Virus record (IMG/VR): IMGVR_UViG_3300022752_000274
Span: 1 to 30,165 of that record
Strand: one strand, 5' to 3'
From: a virus
Length of the DNA stretch: 30,165 nucleotides
The notes beneath the pieces were generated by a model, which saw only the letters and a list, made by a program, of their open reading frames with translations, did not search any database and was not told the DNA's origin. The translations under genes were made by a program, and so were the position numbers. Positions within the stretch are counted from its first letter, which is position 1, and the number at the start of each line of letters is the position of its first letter. Below, one piece after another: positions 7,328 to 14,481 of the stretch.

Positions 7328-8569
7328 ATGCCGAAGATCTTGTGGTCATCAAACGCGCCGTGGTGTGGCACGGGATACGGAGCCGTGACGAAGGAGATCG
7401 TGCCGCGCCTCAAGGCTCAGGGGCATGAGGTGGCGATCGCTGCAAACTACGGGCTCGGTGGTAGCACAATCACGTGGGAAGATATCCCCGTCTTTCCTTC
7501 AGGGATTGACGGATATTCTAACGATGTCTTACCCGGTCAGATTGATTCTTGGATCAAGGGCGATGATCAAGGTTTCGCCGTGATTCTCTTCGATGCGTGG
7601 GTCTATGCACGAAACGCAGCTCTTGATCAGTTTCCGATTCTTGCGTATGCGCCCGTTGATCACTCTCCTCTTCCTCAGGGAGTCTCTGAGTTTTTTAGGC
7701 GACCGGGGCTGAAGATCCCTCTCGCCATGAGTCAGCATGGTCGAGGTGAGTTTATAAAGGCGGGCTTCAGTGAGGATCGAGTGCTATATGCACCGCACTC
7801 AATCTCACGAAAGATCTTCACTCCTGAGGGATCAGATATGCGCGAGAAGATGCTCGTGCCTCAGGACGCTCACCTCACCATGATCAACGCAGCGAATAAG
7901 GGCAATACGCCCGTGCGTAAGTGTTGGGGCGAGATGTTGAGTGCATGGTCGGCCTTTGCGCATCGGCATCCTGAGGCGTATCTTTATATTCACTCAGACG
8001 CTTCAGGCATGGCGAACGGCGTTCCGCTTGATCGACTTCTTGAGGCGGTCAAGGCTCCGACTGATCGGGTCAGGGTAGTGCCGCAGTACGAGTACCGTAT
8101 GGGGATTGACTCTGAGACGGTCGCAGCTCTTTATCGGTCAGCCGATGTCTTACTTGCAACTTCACGAGGCGAGGGCTTCGGAATCCCCGTAATCGAGGCG
8201 CAATCGTGCGGAGTCTCAGCGATTGTGACGGAGTGGACGGCTCAACCTGAACTGATCGGCAGCGGGTGGATCATCCCGGGGCAGGTTGAGTACGATCACC
8301 TGCAGGGTGGATGGTGGAAAGTGCCCAACGTTGAGGCGATTATCTCAGCCCTTGAGGAGTCCTTCGCACTGAAGGGCGATGCAGTCAGGTCAGGTCAGGA
8401 AAGAGAGAAGGCGATCATCAAGGCTCAGGGCTACGAGACGGATCATGTCTTCAGGGAGTATTGGCAGCCCGCCCTCACTCGCTTCGCTGAGATCATCAGG
8501 GAGAGTAAGACGGGCCCGCTCAACCCTAACCGTGAGCAGCGACGGGCAGCCCTCAGGAGGGTCAAGTGA
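7328..8569 (+). CDS. Glycosyltransferase, GT4-like (GT-B fold)
   Basis: The 413-residue protein has two Rossmann-like halves. The N-terminal glycine-rich turn WCGTGYGAVT (about residues 12-21) is typical of the acceptor domain. The C-terminal donor-binding signature RGEGFGIPVIEAQSCG (about 280-295) contains the paired glutamates of retaining GT4/GT1 enzymes that bind a nucleotide-sugar. It should move a sugar from NDP-sugar to a virion protein, host cell-wall or DNA acceptor; location in the late operon favours a structural-protein target (inference). ATG at 7328 is preceded by GGAGTGGGAGG; a TTG one codon earlier is less likely. It is the first gene after the capsid terminator and is coupled to the next gene by a GTGA overlap. 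Confidence 0.85.
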   Translation: MPKILWSSNAPWCGTGYGAVTKEIVPRLKAQGHEVAIAANYGLGGSTITWEDIPVFPSGIDGYSNDVLPGQIDSWIKGDDQGFAVILFDAWVYARNAALDQFPILAYAPVDHSPLPQGVSEFFRRPGLKIPLAMSQHGRGEFIKAGFSEDRVLYAPHSISRKIFTPEGSDMREKMLVPQDAHLTMINAANKGNTPVRKCWGEMLSAWSAFAHRHPEAYLYIHSDASGMANGVPLDRLLEAVKAPTDRVRVVPQYEYRMGIDSETVAALYRSADVLLATSRGEGFGIPVIEAQSCGVSAIVTEWTAQPELIGSGWIIPGQVEYDHLQGGWWKVPNVEAIISALEESFALKGDAVRSGQEREKAIIKAQGYETDHVFREYWQPALTRFAEIIRESKTGPLNPNREQRRAALRRVK

Positions 8570-9105
8570 AAGACGTGACCTTCATTACGGGGACGATCCC
8601 CGGTCGTGAGCACCTGCTCGCTGAGGCGGTTGCATCGGTCAAGGCTCAGACGGTCACTCCTGCAGATCACTTGATCGCCGTTGATTATCAGCTCAGGGGA
8701 GGATGGCGACCGCGCAATATTCTCGCCTCCGCAGTTGAGACGAAGTGGACTCACGTTCTTGATGATGATGACGTGCTCAAGCCTGATCACCTTGAGAGGC
8801 TGCTCGCTCATGCAGACGGTGCCGATGTGGTCTACTCGCACTGCGAAGTGCTCGGGGATGCTCACTTCGATCTTTATAACCGACCCTTTGATGCAGGGCT
8901 TCTCCGAAGGATGTCGATCGTGAGTCATAACGCCTTGATCCGCACCGATCTTATTCTTGAGTTGGGCGGATGGGCGAACGAGAAGGGCTACGATTGGCGA
9001 CTTTGGATCAGGGCACTTGATACGGGCGCACGCTTTGTCTGCGTTCCTGAGAAAACGTGGAAGTATCGACTCAATGCCGATTGGCAGCATGAGTCCCGAC
9101 CATGA
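8566..9105 (+). CDS. Small glycosyltransferase, GT2-like (GT-A fold)
   Basis: The 179-residue protein opens with a beta strand and ITGTIPGREHLLAEAVASVKAQT, the nucleotide-binding start of GT2 enzymes. It carries the metal-binding acidic motif VLDDDDVLKPDHLERLL (about residues 64-80) and a second-half SHNALIRTDLILELGGW segment (about 122-138), as in family 2 transferases. At 179 residues it is shorter than typical GT2 catalytic domains, so only the core is present. The start is GTG at 8566, overlapping the previous stop. With its two neighbours it forms a three-gene sugar cassette. The acceptor is unknown. Confidence 0.8.
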   Translation: MKDVTFITGTIPGREHLLAEAVASVKAQTVTPADHLIAVDYQLRGGWRPRNILASAVETKWTHVLDDDDVLKPDHLERLLAHADGADVVYSHCEVLGDAHFDLYNRPFDAGLLRRMSIVSHNALIRTDLILELGGWANEKGYDWRLWIRALDTGARFVCVPEKTWKYRLNADWQHESRP

Positions 9106-9803
9106 AGCCTAGAATCCTGATCCTCTCTGCAGGGAAGGCTTCACGTCTCGGTGGAATCAATAAGCTCACGCTGACTGCAGGAGGTCTCCCCGTCCTTGAG
9201 TGGCACCGCCGCTTCGCTGATGGGCATCAGGTGGCGATCGTGACCACGCCTCAGGATGCAGGGCTTATCGCCCTCAGTGCACCGTGGGCTGATCGGGTAG
9301 TCGGGCACGGGGACTTTGACGGGCCCGTGGGGGCACTTGCCGCCTATCTCAGGGCGTATCCTGATCCTGAGCCTTTGGTCGTGCTCTTTGCAGATACCCT
9401 TCTCCCTCCTCAGCCCCTGAGCCCCCGCGACTTTGTAGGCGTTGCCGCCGCCCCTGCTCGCAGGTGGGATCTACCTGAGCTCTCAGGATTCTTCGTCCGG
9501 GGCGTTCCGCAGGTAGAAGTCTGCGTCGGGGTCTACGGGTTCAGTGATCACCCTGCACTGATCAAGGGGATCACTCAAGCCTTCAGCGATGCCGCCTTCG
9601 ACGGGGAGAAGGAGGTTGGATTCTTCAGGCTGCTCAATGCGTATCACTCCGAGTCAGGTCTTTACCATGTAAGAGTCAGGGGATGGCACGACTGCGGTGA
9701 TCAAGAGTCGCGCGCTAAAGTCCCTGCGTGGGAGTCAGTGATCCTAGAAGATCCGCAAGCCGATAGACTTAGCGGGCGCATCCACGCAGGATTCACCCGC
9801 TAA
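9102..9803 (+). CDS. Sugar nucleotidyltransferase-like protein
   Basis: The 233-residue protein has the NTP-transferase signature LSAGKASRLGGINK (about residues 8-21), a variant of LxAGxGxRxxxxxxK that binds NTP. A central VVLFADTLLPP corresponds to the acidic metal site, and GWHDCGDQES (about 194-203) parallels the WxDxGTxE ending of sugar-1-phosphate nucleotidyltransferases. It probably makes an activated NDP-sugar for the two glycosyltransferases just upstream. ATG at 9102 overlaps their stop. The first motif deviates from consensus (Lys-Ala-Ser in place of Gly-rich residues), so substrate and activity are uncertain. Confidence 0.78.
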   Translation: MKPRILILSAGKASRLGGINKLTLTAGGLPVLEWHRRFADGHQVAIVTTPQDAGLIALSAPWADRVVGHGDFDGPVGALAAYLRAYPDPEPLVVLFADTLLPPQPLSPRDFVGVAAAPARRWDLPELSGFFVRGVPQVEVCVGVYGFSDHPALIKGITQAFSDAAFDGEKEVGFFRLLNAYHSESGLYHVRVRGWHDCGDQESRAKVPAWESVILEDPQADRLSGRIHAGFTR

Positions 9804-9804
9804 G
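9768..9804 (+). other. 9-bp perfect inverted repeat at the end of the sugar cassette
   Basis: CTTAGCGGG (9768-9776) and CCCGCTAAG (9796-9804) are exact reverse complements around a 19-base loop, and the cassette's stop codon lies in the right arm. There is no T-run, so it is either a tailless terminator, an RNA-processing hairpin or a protein site. Its position mirrors the terminator at the other end of the cassette. Confidence 0.5.
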
Positions 9805-9836
9805 ATCCTGACGGGCCCGAAGTAGAAGGAGTCATC

Positions 9837-10442
9837 ATGGCAATCGTAAACGGATACACGACTGCAGCCGATGTGCAGAACGCCCTCGGTCTTGGAACTG
9901 CAGTGCTCACCCCTGATACGGCTGAGATTGAGGCGGCAGTCTCTGCAGTCTCTCGGCAGGTAGACGACTATACGGGCCGCTTCTTCTATAGCACCGGGGG
10001 CACGGTGCTCTTTACTGCGAACGACTATCTCTTCTTGCCGATTGGCGATTGGTCGGCAGTCTCAAGCGTGATGATCGACGAAAACAATACGGGCACTCCT
10101 ACGGTCGCCCTCAACGGCACGACGGACTATCGCCTCACCTACAATCAAGATATGCGCGGTGCCCCGTTTACCGCGATTCAGATCACCTCCTTCGCTGCGA
10201 ACTCTCTCCCGTTTGGGGTCACTGAAGGAGTCAAGGTAGTCGGCACCCGTGGATGGTCTGCAGTGCCTGAGCCCGTGAAGGCTGCAACACTCCTGCAGTC
10301 AGTCAGAATCTTTGCTCGTCGGCAGTCTCCCTACGGCGTGGCAGGATCTCCTGAGGGCGGAATCGTGCGACTTCTTGCTCGCCTTGATCCTGACGTGGAA
10401 GCGATGCTGCGACCGTATCGAGTCCCTCGTGAGGCGGTCTGA
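9837..10442 (+). CDS. Head-tail connector protein (gp6-like)
   Basis: The 201-residue protein resembles HK97 gp6-like connectors: an N-terminal YTTAADVQNALG helix, then AEIEAAVSAVSRQVDDYTGRFF (about residues 30-51), a beta-rich middle, and a C-terminal helical part with VPEPVKAATLLQSVRIFARR followed by the ending LDPDVEAMLRPYR. These proteins form a ring under the portal and seal the packaged head before tail attachment. AGAAGGAG precedes the ATG. It is the first gene after the sugar cassette and overlaps the next by one base. Confidence 0.85.
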   Translation: MAIVNGYTTAADVQNALGLGTAVLTPDTAEIEAAVSAVSRQVDDYTGRFFYSTGGTVLFTANDYLFLPIGDWSAVSSVMIDENNTGTPTVALNGTTDYRLTYNQDMRGAPFTAIQITSFAANSLPFGVTEGVKVVGTRGWSAVPEPVKAATLLQSVRIFARRQSPYGVAGSPEGGIVRLLARLDPDVEAMLRPYRVPREAV

Positions 10443-10882
10443 TGCCTTTCTCAGATACCGTCATCCTTGATGCAATCGCAGCTCATCTTCGGGCCCGAAC
10501 TGCACCGACCGGGGAGACGATCAAGGCAGTCTTCGCCTACCCTCCTGACGGGATCGCAACCTCTCCGATCATCACTCTTTACCCTCAGGGAGACTCAATC
10601 AGGTACGGGGCTGCGAATCGGCAGGTGACTCTCACCGTAGAAGCGGTCCTTTATCTTCCTCAGGTGGACTACTCCCGCCAACTCGCCCGCGTTGCAGCCT
10701 TCCGCACGTGGATGCGCGATGCCTTCATTGACGGGGTGCTACTAGACTCCGCAGACGGAGTATCTCAAGCCTCAGTGACGAGCACCTCAATCGGCTCGAG
10801 TGAGTATGGGGATGCCCCGTGGATCACCGTTTCCGCTACGATAGAAGTCACCGGGATCGAAGCAATCGCCCCTAGCGCATAA
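10442..10882 (+). CDS. Tail terminator / head-tail joining-like protein
   Basis: The 146-residue protein has an alpha/beta pattern typical of tail-terminator or neck proteins. It has an opening helix FSDTVILDAIAAHLRART, a central strand pair with RQVTLTVEAVLYLP, a helix DYSRQLARVAAFRTWMRDAF, and a closing strand WITVSATIEVTGIE. Its place just before the major tail protein, where such proteins are encoded, supports the role of capping the tail tube and joining it to the head. ATG overlaps the preceding TGA. Confidence 0.65.
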   Translation: MPFSDTVILDAIAAHLRARTAPTGETIKAVFAYPPDGIATSPIITLYPQGDSIRYGAANRQVTLTVEAVLYLPQVDYSRQLARVAAFRTWMRDAFIDGVLLDSADGVSQASVTSTSIGSSEYGDAPWITVSATIEVTGIEAIAPSA

Positions 10883-10893
10883 GGAGATAAAAA

Positions 10894-11922
10894 GTGCCGC
10901 TTGCAAACTCAGGGAATATTCTCTTTACCACTCTCGTCGGTAAGGCCGAAGGCACCGCAGGTACTTCTGCGAACTTCTCCTCAGGCGGGCGTAAGTTTCT
11001 TGTTGAGCCTACGGGACTCATCAGCATCGGCAAGACGTGGGATCTAGGCGAGGAGCGATCAGTCGCTTATCGCAACTCAATCGTCGCAACTACCGCAACC
11101 TTGATCTCGGTTGAGCCGACTCTCTCAGTCTCAGTCCCTGCAGTAAGCGTGGACGAACTTGCAGTGTGGCTCGGGATGGCGAACGGTGGAACTGCATCAG
11201 GGACTGCAGCACCGTACTCATGGTCTTTCGATTGGGCGATGGGAACTGCAGCGAACTCGCCCCGGTCTTTCTCCTTTGTATCGATGGATGCGTTCGGTGG
11301 CACTGCAGGTGGCGGGAACGCCTATCTTCTGAACTATTGTCTTCCAACTTCACTCACGATCGCCGCCGCCCGGGATGGTCTCACCTCTCTCTCGGCTGAA
11401 CTCTTTGCGCAGAATATTGCGGAGAGTACGGCAACGGTTGCAGCTGCGACCGCGATCCCAACTTCGCGCTTCATGAGTGGTCGCCTATGGACTGCAGCCG
11501 TGGGAACGGCTCTCGGAACTGCGACAACCTACACGAGCACAAACTACGTGCTCGACTTCTCACTGCAGGTTGATACGGGTATCGAGCGTCAGGCTTATCT
11601 CGCAGGAACGGAAGTCTTCTCAACTCATGCTGAGTCGGGCCGCTTCGGTGGTGAACTTTCCCTGACGGTTCAGTCAAACGCTGCAGCCTCTTCTACGTGG
11701 TATCAGTCACTCGGCTCGCAGAAGTTTGTGAAGTTGGCGTGGACTGATGGCACGTATTCAGCCGCGATCTATCTCTCAATGATCGTCTCGGATGTGCAGC
11801 CGATCGCCGGGGAAGAAGACGGACTGACCACGATGTCGGTGACGGGGACTCTCGCCCTTGATCCTACGACTCAGAAGGTCATCATCGTGACGGTCACGAA
11901 TACAATCAACGCGATCCCGTAA
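10894..11922 (+). CDS. Major tail (tube) protein
   Basis: The 342-residue protein is Ser/Thr/Ala/Gly-rich and beta-dominated, like siphovirus tail-tube proteins. The N-terminus runs LFTTLVGKAEGTAGT, followed by a long strand series with EPTLSVSVPAVSVDELAVWLGM and a Cys-containing YLLNYCLPTSLTI. A final strand-rich part, TMSVTGTLALDP, resembles tube beta-barrel closure. Rings of this protein stack to form the flexible tail. GTG at 10894 has GGAGATAAAA ahead of it. Its position before the frameshifted chaperones and tape measure is diagnostic. Confidence 0.82.
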   Translation: MPLANSGNILFTTLVGKAEGTAGTSANFSSGGRKFLVEPTGLISIGKTWDLGEERSVAYRNSIVATTATLISVEPTLSVSVPAVSVDELAVWLGMANGGTASGTAAPYSWSFDWAMGTAANSPRSFSFVSMDAFGGTAGGGNAYLLNYCLPTSLTIAAARDGLTSLSAELFAQNIAESTATVAAATAIPTSRFMSGRLWTAAVGTALGTATTYTSTNYVLDFSLQVDTGIERQAYLAGTEVFSTHAESGRFGGELSLTVQSNAAASSTWYQSLGSQKFVKLAWTDGTYSAAIYLSMIVSDVQPIAGEEDGLTTMSVTGTLALDPTTQKVIIVTVTNTINAIP

Positions 11923-11953
11923 GTTCGGGTCCCGCACAATAGAAGGAGGAGTC

Positions 11954-12244
11954 ATGACTGAGATTCGCGCCGACCGTAAGGTCAAGATCGATCTGACGGG
12001 CCCGTTTGAGGGATGGTGGGCTGAGATGAAGTTGCACGTGCCGTTCAGGATGGCAGTGCAGCTTGAGTCGGACTCACCGCAGGATCGTGTTGATGCGATC
12101 AAGTCCCTGATCGTGGCGCACAACTTCAGGGAAGAGGTAGGGGTCGAGAAAGTCCTTGATGATCCTACGCTCGCCCCGGATGATGCGATCGATCAACTGC
12201 TCACAAAGTGGGGGGCACTAAAGGGAGCACTCCCTTCCGCATAA
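11954..12244 (+). CDS. Tail assembly chaperone, short form (gpG-like)
   Basis: The 96-residue mostly helical, charged protein lies between tail tube and tape measure, the invariant place for tail assembly chaperones. AGAAGGAGGAG precedes its ATG. Near its 3' end the reading frame meets a slippery A-AAG-GGA at 12220-12226 in correct phase, and the -1 frame is open to 12438. The short form is made by non-shifting ribosomes; with the long form it coats the tape measure protein before tube polymerisation, as lambda gpG/gpGT do. Sequence similarity of such proteins is generally low, so the call rests on position, length and frameshift structure. Confidence 0.85.
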   Translation: MTEIRADRKVKIDLTGPFEGWWAEMKLHVPFRMAVQLESDSPQDRVDAIKSLIVAHNFREEVGVEKVLDDPTLAPDDAIDQLLTKWGALKGALPSA

Positions 12245-12438
12245 GGCGGGCGGCTCAACGGATCGCCCTCGGGCATCCCAACGTGAAGCCTCCCGCAGAA
12301 GTGCTCGCAGTCATACTCGCAGAGAAGTTTGGCGTGATGCCGTCCGTTATCCTTGATCAGGATCTGAGTGACGTGCTCAAGTGGACGACCATCCTCTCAG
12401 ATCTCAATACGCAGAAGGGCGGAAAGTATGGCGGCTAA
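12208..12438 (+). CDS. Tail assembly chaperone, frameshift extension (T part of gpGT-like fusion)
   Basis: This -1 frame overlaps the end of the short chaperone and runs to TAA at 12436-12438. It has no good independent ribosome-binding site (the nearest GTG at 12208 follows ACAAA), so it is best read as the C-terminal part of a fusion. Joined at 12226 the product is about 161 residues (91 from the first frame and 70 from this one). The extension contains AEVLAVILAEKFGVMPSVIL and a helical ending, as in T-domains that bind the tail tube. The next gene starts inside its end. Confidence 0.8.
   Translation: MGGTKGSTPFRIRRAAQRIALGHPNVKPPAEVLAVILAEKFGVMPSVILDQDLSDVLKWTTILSDLNTQKGGKYGG
12220..12226 (+). 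promoter_or_regulatory. Programmed -1 ribosomal frameshift slippery site
   Basis: AAAGGGA is read as CTA-AAG-GGA in the zero frame, exactly the X-XXY-YYZ phase needed for tandem tRNA slippage by -1. A run of six G at 12210-12215 lies ten bases upstream and is a second possible slip point. The downstream frame is open in the -1 register, as expected. Confidence 0.75.
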
Positions 12439-13018
12439 GTCGCGGGTTGATATTGAGATCAGTAAGAAGACAATCTCAGAGATCTCTTCACTGAGCCTTG
12501 CACTCGCTGCAGGGTTCGATGAGAAGAGACTTGATAAGGCACTGCAAGCCGCCTCAAACGCAACTGCGAAGGCGATGGTGAAGCCCGTCAAGGCTGCAGC
12601 TCCGACGAGAAAGTCACGATCAGACGGCGGCAGTGGCAACCGAATCAGACGGGCAGTGTGGGCTCAACCCGTGATGAGGGATAAGCCCGGAGCCTACGTG
12701 GGGATTCGCCCGGGGCGTACTCGTGAAGATATCAAGGGTGCGTACTACCGATGGATGGTCACCTCAGGGACTTCACGAGTGCCCTATGAGATCCGCCCTA
12801 AGCGTGGGAAGGTCTTGCGCTTCTTCGGGTCAGACGGCACTCCCGTCTTCGCAAAGTCAGTGACTCGTAAGGCAGCCGTCCCGGGTCGCCCCTTCGTGAC
12901 TGATGCAGTAAGTAAAAACGCTCAACTTGCACTCGACACTTTCAGCATGACTCTGACCGCTATTATTCAGAACGGCATCCCGAAGAAGGGGCGCATCAAA
13001 CTCCCGAAGCTGAAGTGA
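12428..13018 (+). CDS. HK97-gp10-like minor tail/completion protein
   Basis: Starting at ATG 12428 (after AAGGGCGGAAAG) the protein has 196 residues. It contains the pattern of the HK97-gp10 family: an N-terminal helical segment with DKALQAASNATAKAMVKPVK, then a basic Ser/Gly-rich stretch, AYVGIRPGR, YYRWMVTSGTSRVPYEIRPKRGKVLRFF and PGRPFVTDAVSKN. In that family the protein acts in head-tail joining or tail completion. Here it follows the chaperones and precedes the tape measure, later than usual. The longer upstream extension of the frame overlaps the chaperone and lacks a ribosome-binding site, so I reject it. Confidence 0.75.
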   Translation: MAAKSRVDIEISKKTISEISSLSLALAAGFDEKRLDKALQAASNATAKAMVKPVKAAAPTRKSRSDGGSGNRIRRAVWAQPVMRDKPGAYVGIRPGRTREDIKGAYYRWMVTSGTSRVPYEIRPKRGKVLRFFGSDGTPVFAKSVTRKAAVPGRPFVTDAVSKNAQLALDTFSMTLTAIIQNGIPKKGRIKLPKLK

Positions 13019-13029
13019 GGTCATAAGTC

Positions 13030-14478
13030 ATGGCGGGTGCTAGTGCTCAGGTCACGTTTGCTTTCTTGGCGAAAGATGCCGCCTCAAAGACGGTACGTGG
13101 ACTCACGAAGACTATCGGCGTACTCGGGAAAGTCTCCTCAAGTGTGGGCAGCAAACTAAAGACGGGCCTCCTCGGAATCGGAGCAGGGCTCATCGGGCTC
13201 GCTGCAGGTGCAACCGCTGCAGCCGTTGCCTTTGCAAAGGGGGCGATTGAGGATGAGAAGGCGAACGCTCGACTAGTCGCAGTGCTAAAGCAGCGCAAAC
13301 TTGCAACCGTTGAGAATCTTGCCGCCGTTGATGCACTGATCACAAAGGGTGCCGACCTAGCCTTCACCGATGATCAGATCCGCGAGAGTCTCGGAACTGC
13401 GACGCAGTTTACGAAGAACTTTACTGAGGCTCAGAAGATCCTCTCTGCAGCTCAGGATCTTGCACGCGCTAAGAATATCGATCTCGGAACTGCTACTACC
13501 ATCGTCGGGAAGGCGTTCGTAGGGAATACGACTGCACTTCAGAAGATGGGAGTGCAACTGAAGAAGGGTGCAAAGGGGACGGAAGCCCTTGCAGGTATCA
13601 ACGCAAAGTTCGGAGGCTCGGCTCAAGCGTATTCTGAGACGACTGCAGGATCAATGGAATCACTGCAGATCACGCTCTCTGAGATGGGAGAAGAGATCGG
13701 GTATACCTTGATCCCGATTGTGCATGATCTCGTGAAGGCGTTCCGAGATAACGTCCTCCCGGTGCTGCGCACCGTTGTCGATGCAGTCAAGGGATTCATC
13801 ACCGAGAATAAGGGGATGATCTCAGGCGTGCTCAAGGGAGTAGGTGCACTTGCAGGGAAGTTGGCACCGATCCTCCTCACGATTGGGAAGTTTCTCTTTG
13901 AGAAGGTGATCCCCGGAATCGTCGGCTTCGTCAATAAACTGACCGCCCCGGGCGGTGTGATTGATTCAGTCATGAAGGTAGTCGGGCCGATTATTGCGAA
14001 CCTGATCCCCGTCTTCGGGCAGATCTTTGATGCAGTGGGAAAGACGGGTGCAAAGATTGGCGAACTCGTTGGGATTCTATGGGGCGATGGGACGGGCCCG
14101 CTTGCGACCGCAGTCGGGGCGATCGGCAACTTGCTCGGGTTCGTGGGGAAGATTCTCGGGAATATCATCGGTGCTATTGGCACGGCGATTGATGCAGTGA
14201 TCAGCATCGGGAAGGCGATCATGGACTCACCGATCGGCTTCATCATCAAGGCAGTTGCAGGAGTAGTCTCAGGAGTAGCAGGTGCAGTCGGCAACGCAGT
14301 CGGCTTCACGACAACCTCTCAGCCCGTTGCACCGGGGACGGGCTCAAGTGCAAACCCGATGAGTGCCCGCTATGGTGCTCCTCCCGTGAACGTCTACGTC
14401 GGAGCTGATCGTGTTGCGGATGCAGTCATCCCCGTAGTTGCGAAGCAGGTCACGACAACTCCTCGCGGATCGAGATAA
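13030..14478 (+). CDS. Tape measure protein (short)
   Basis: The 482-residue protein has tape-measure features: Ala/Gly/Lys-rich N-terminus, a hydrophobic helix around residues 45-70 (LLGIGAGLIGLAAGATAAAVAF), long helical middle segments (EAQKILSAAQDLARAKNIDL, AVDAVKGFITENKGM), then repeated glycine-rich hydrophobic stretches (about 265-440), and an Asn/Pro-rich tail. It sets tail length and is expelled into the host envelope during DNA injection. It follows the frameshifted chaperones directly. At about 1.5 angstrom per residue it implies a tail of roughly 70 nm, short for a siphovirus. Start ATG at 13030 follows GAGGTCATAAG, a modest ribosome-binding site. Confidence 0.88.
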   Translation: MAGASAQVTFAFLAKDAASKTVRGLTKTIGVLGKVSSSVGSKLKTGLLGIGAGLIGLAAGATAAAVAFAKGAIEDEKANARLVAVLKQRKLATVENLAAVDALITKGADLAFTDDQIRESLGTATQFTKNFTEAQKILSAAQDLARAKNIDLGTATTIVGKAFVGNTTALQKMGVQLKKGAKGTEALAGINAKFGGSAQAYSETTAGSMESLQITLSEMGEEIGYTLIPIVHDLVKAFRDNVLPVLRTVVDAVKGFITENKGMISGVLKGVGALAGKLAPILLTIGKFLFEKVIPGIVGFVNKLTAPGGVIDSVMKVVGPIIANLIPVFGQIFDAVGKTGAKIGELVGILWGDGTGPLATAVGAIGNLLGFVGKILGNIIGAIGTAIDAVISIGKAIMDSPIGFIIKAVAGVVSGVAGAVGNAVGFTTTSQPVAPGTGSSANPMSARYGAPPVNVYVGADRVADAVIPVVAKQVTTTPRGSR

Positions 14479-14481
14479 CTC

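Noticed and set aside
8443-9090. 215-residue minus-strand open frame opposite the GT2-like gene
   Set aside because: Complement of a clear glycosyltransferase with acidic motif; no start signal.
13623-14309. 228-residue minus-strand open frame opposite the tape measure gene
   Set aside because: Antisense to a well-supported gene; repetitive Pro/Thr/Ala composition mirrors the coding strand; no ribosome-binding site or family.
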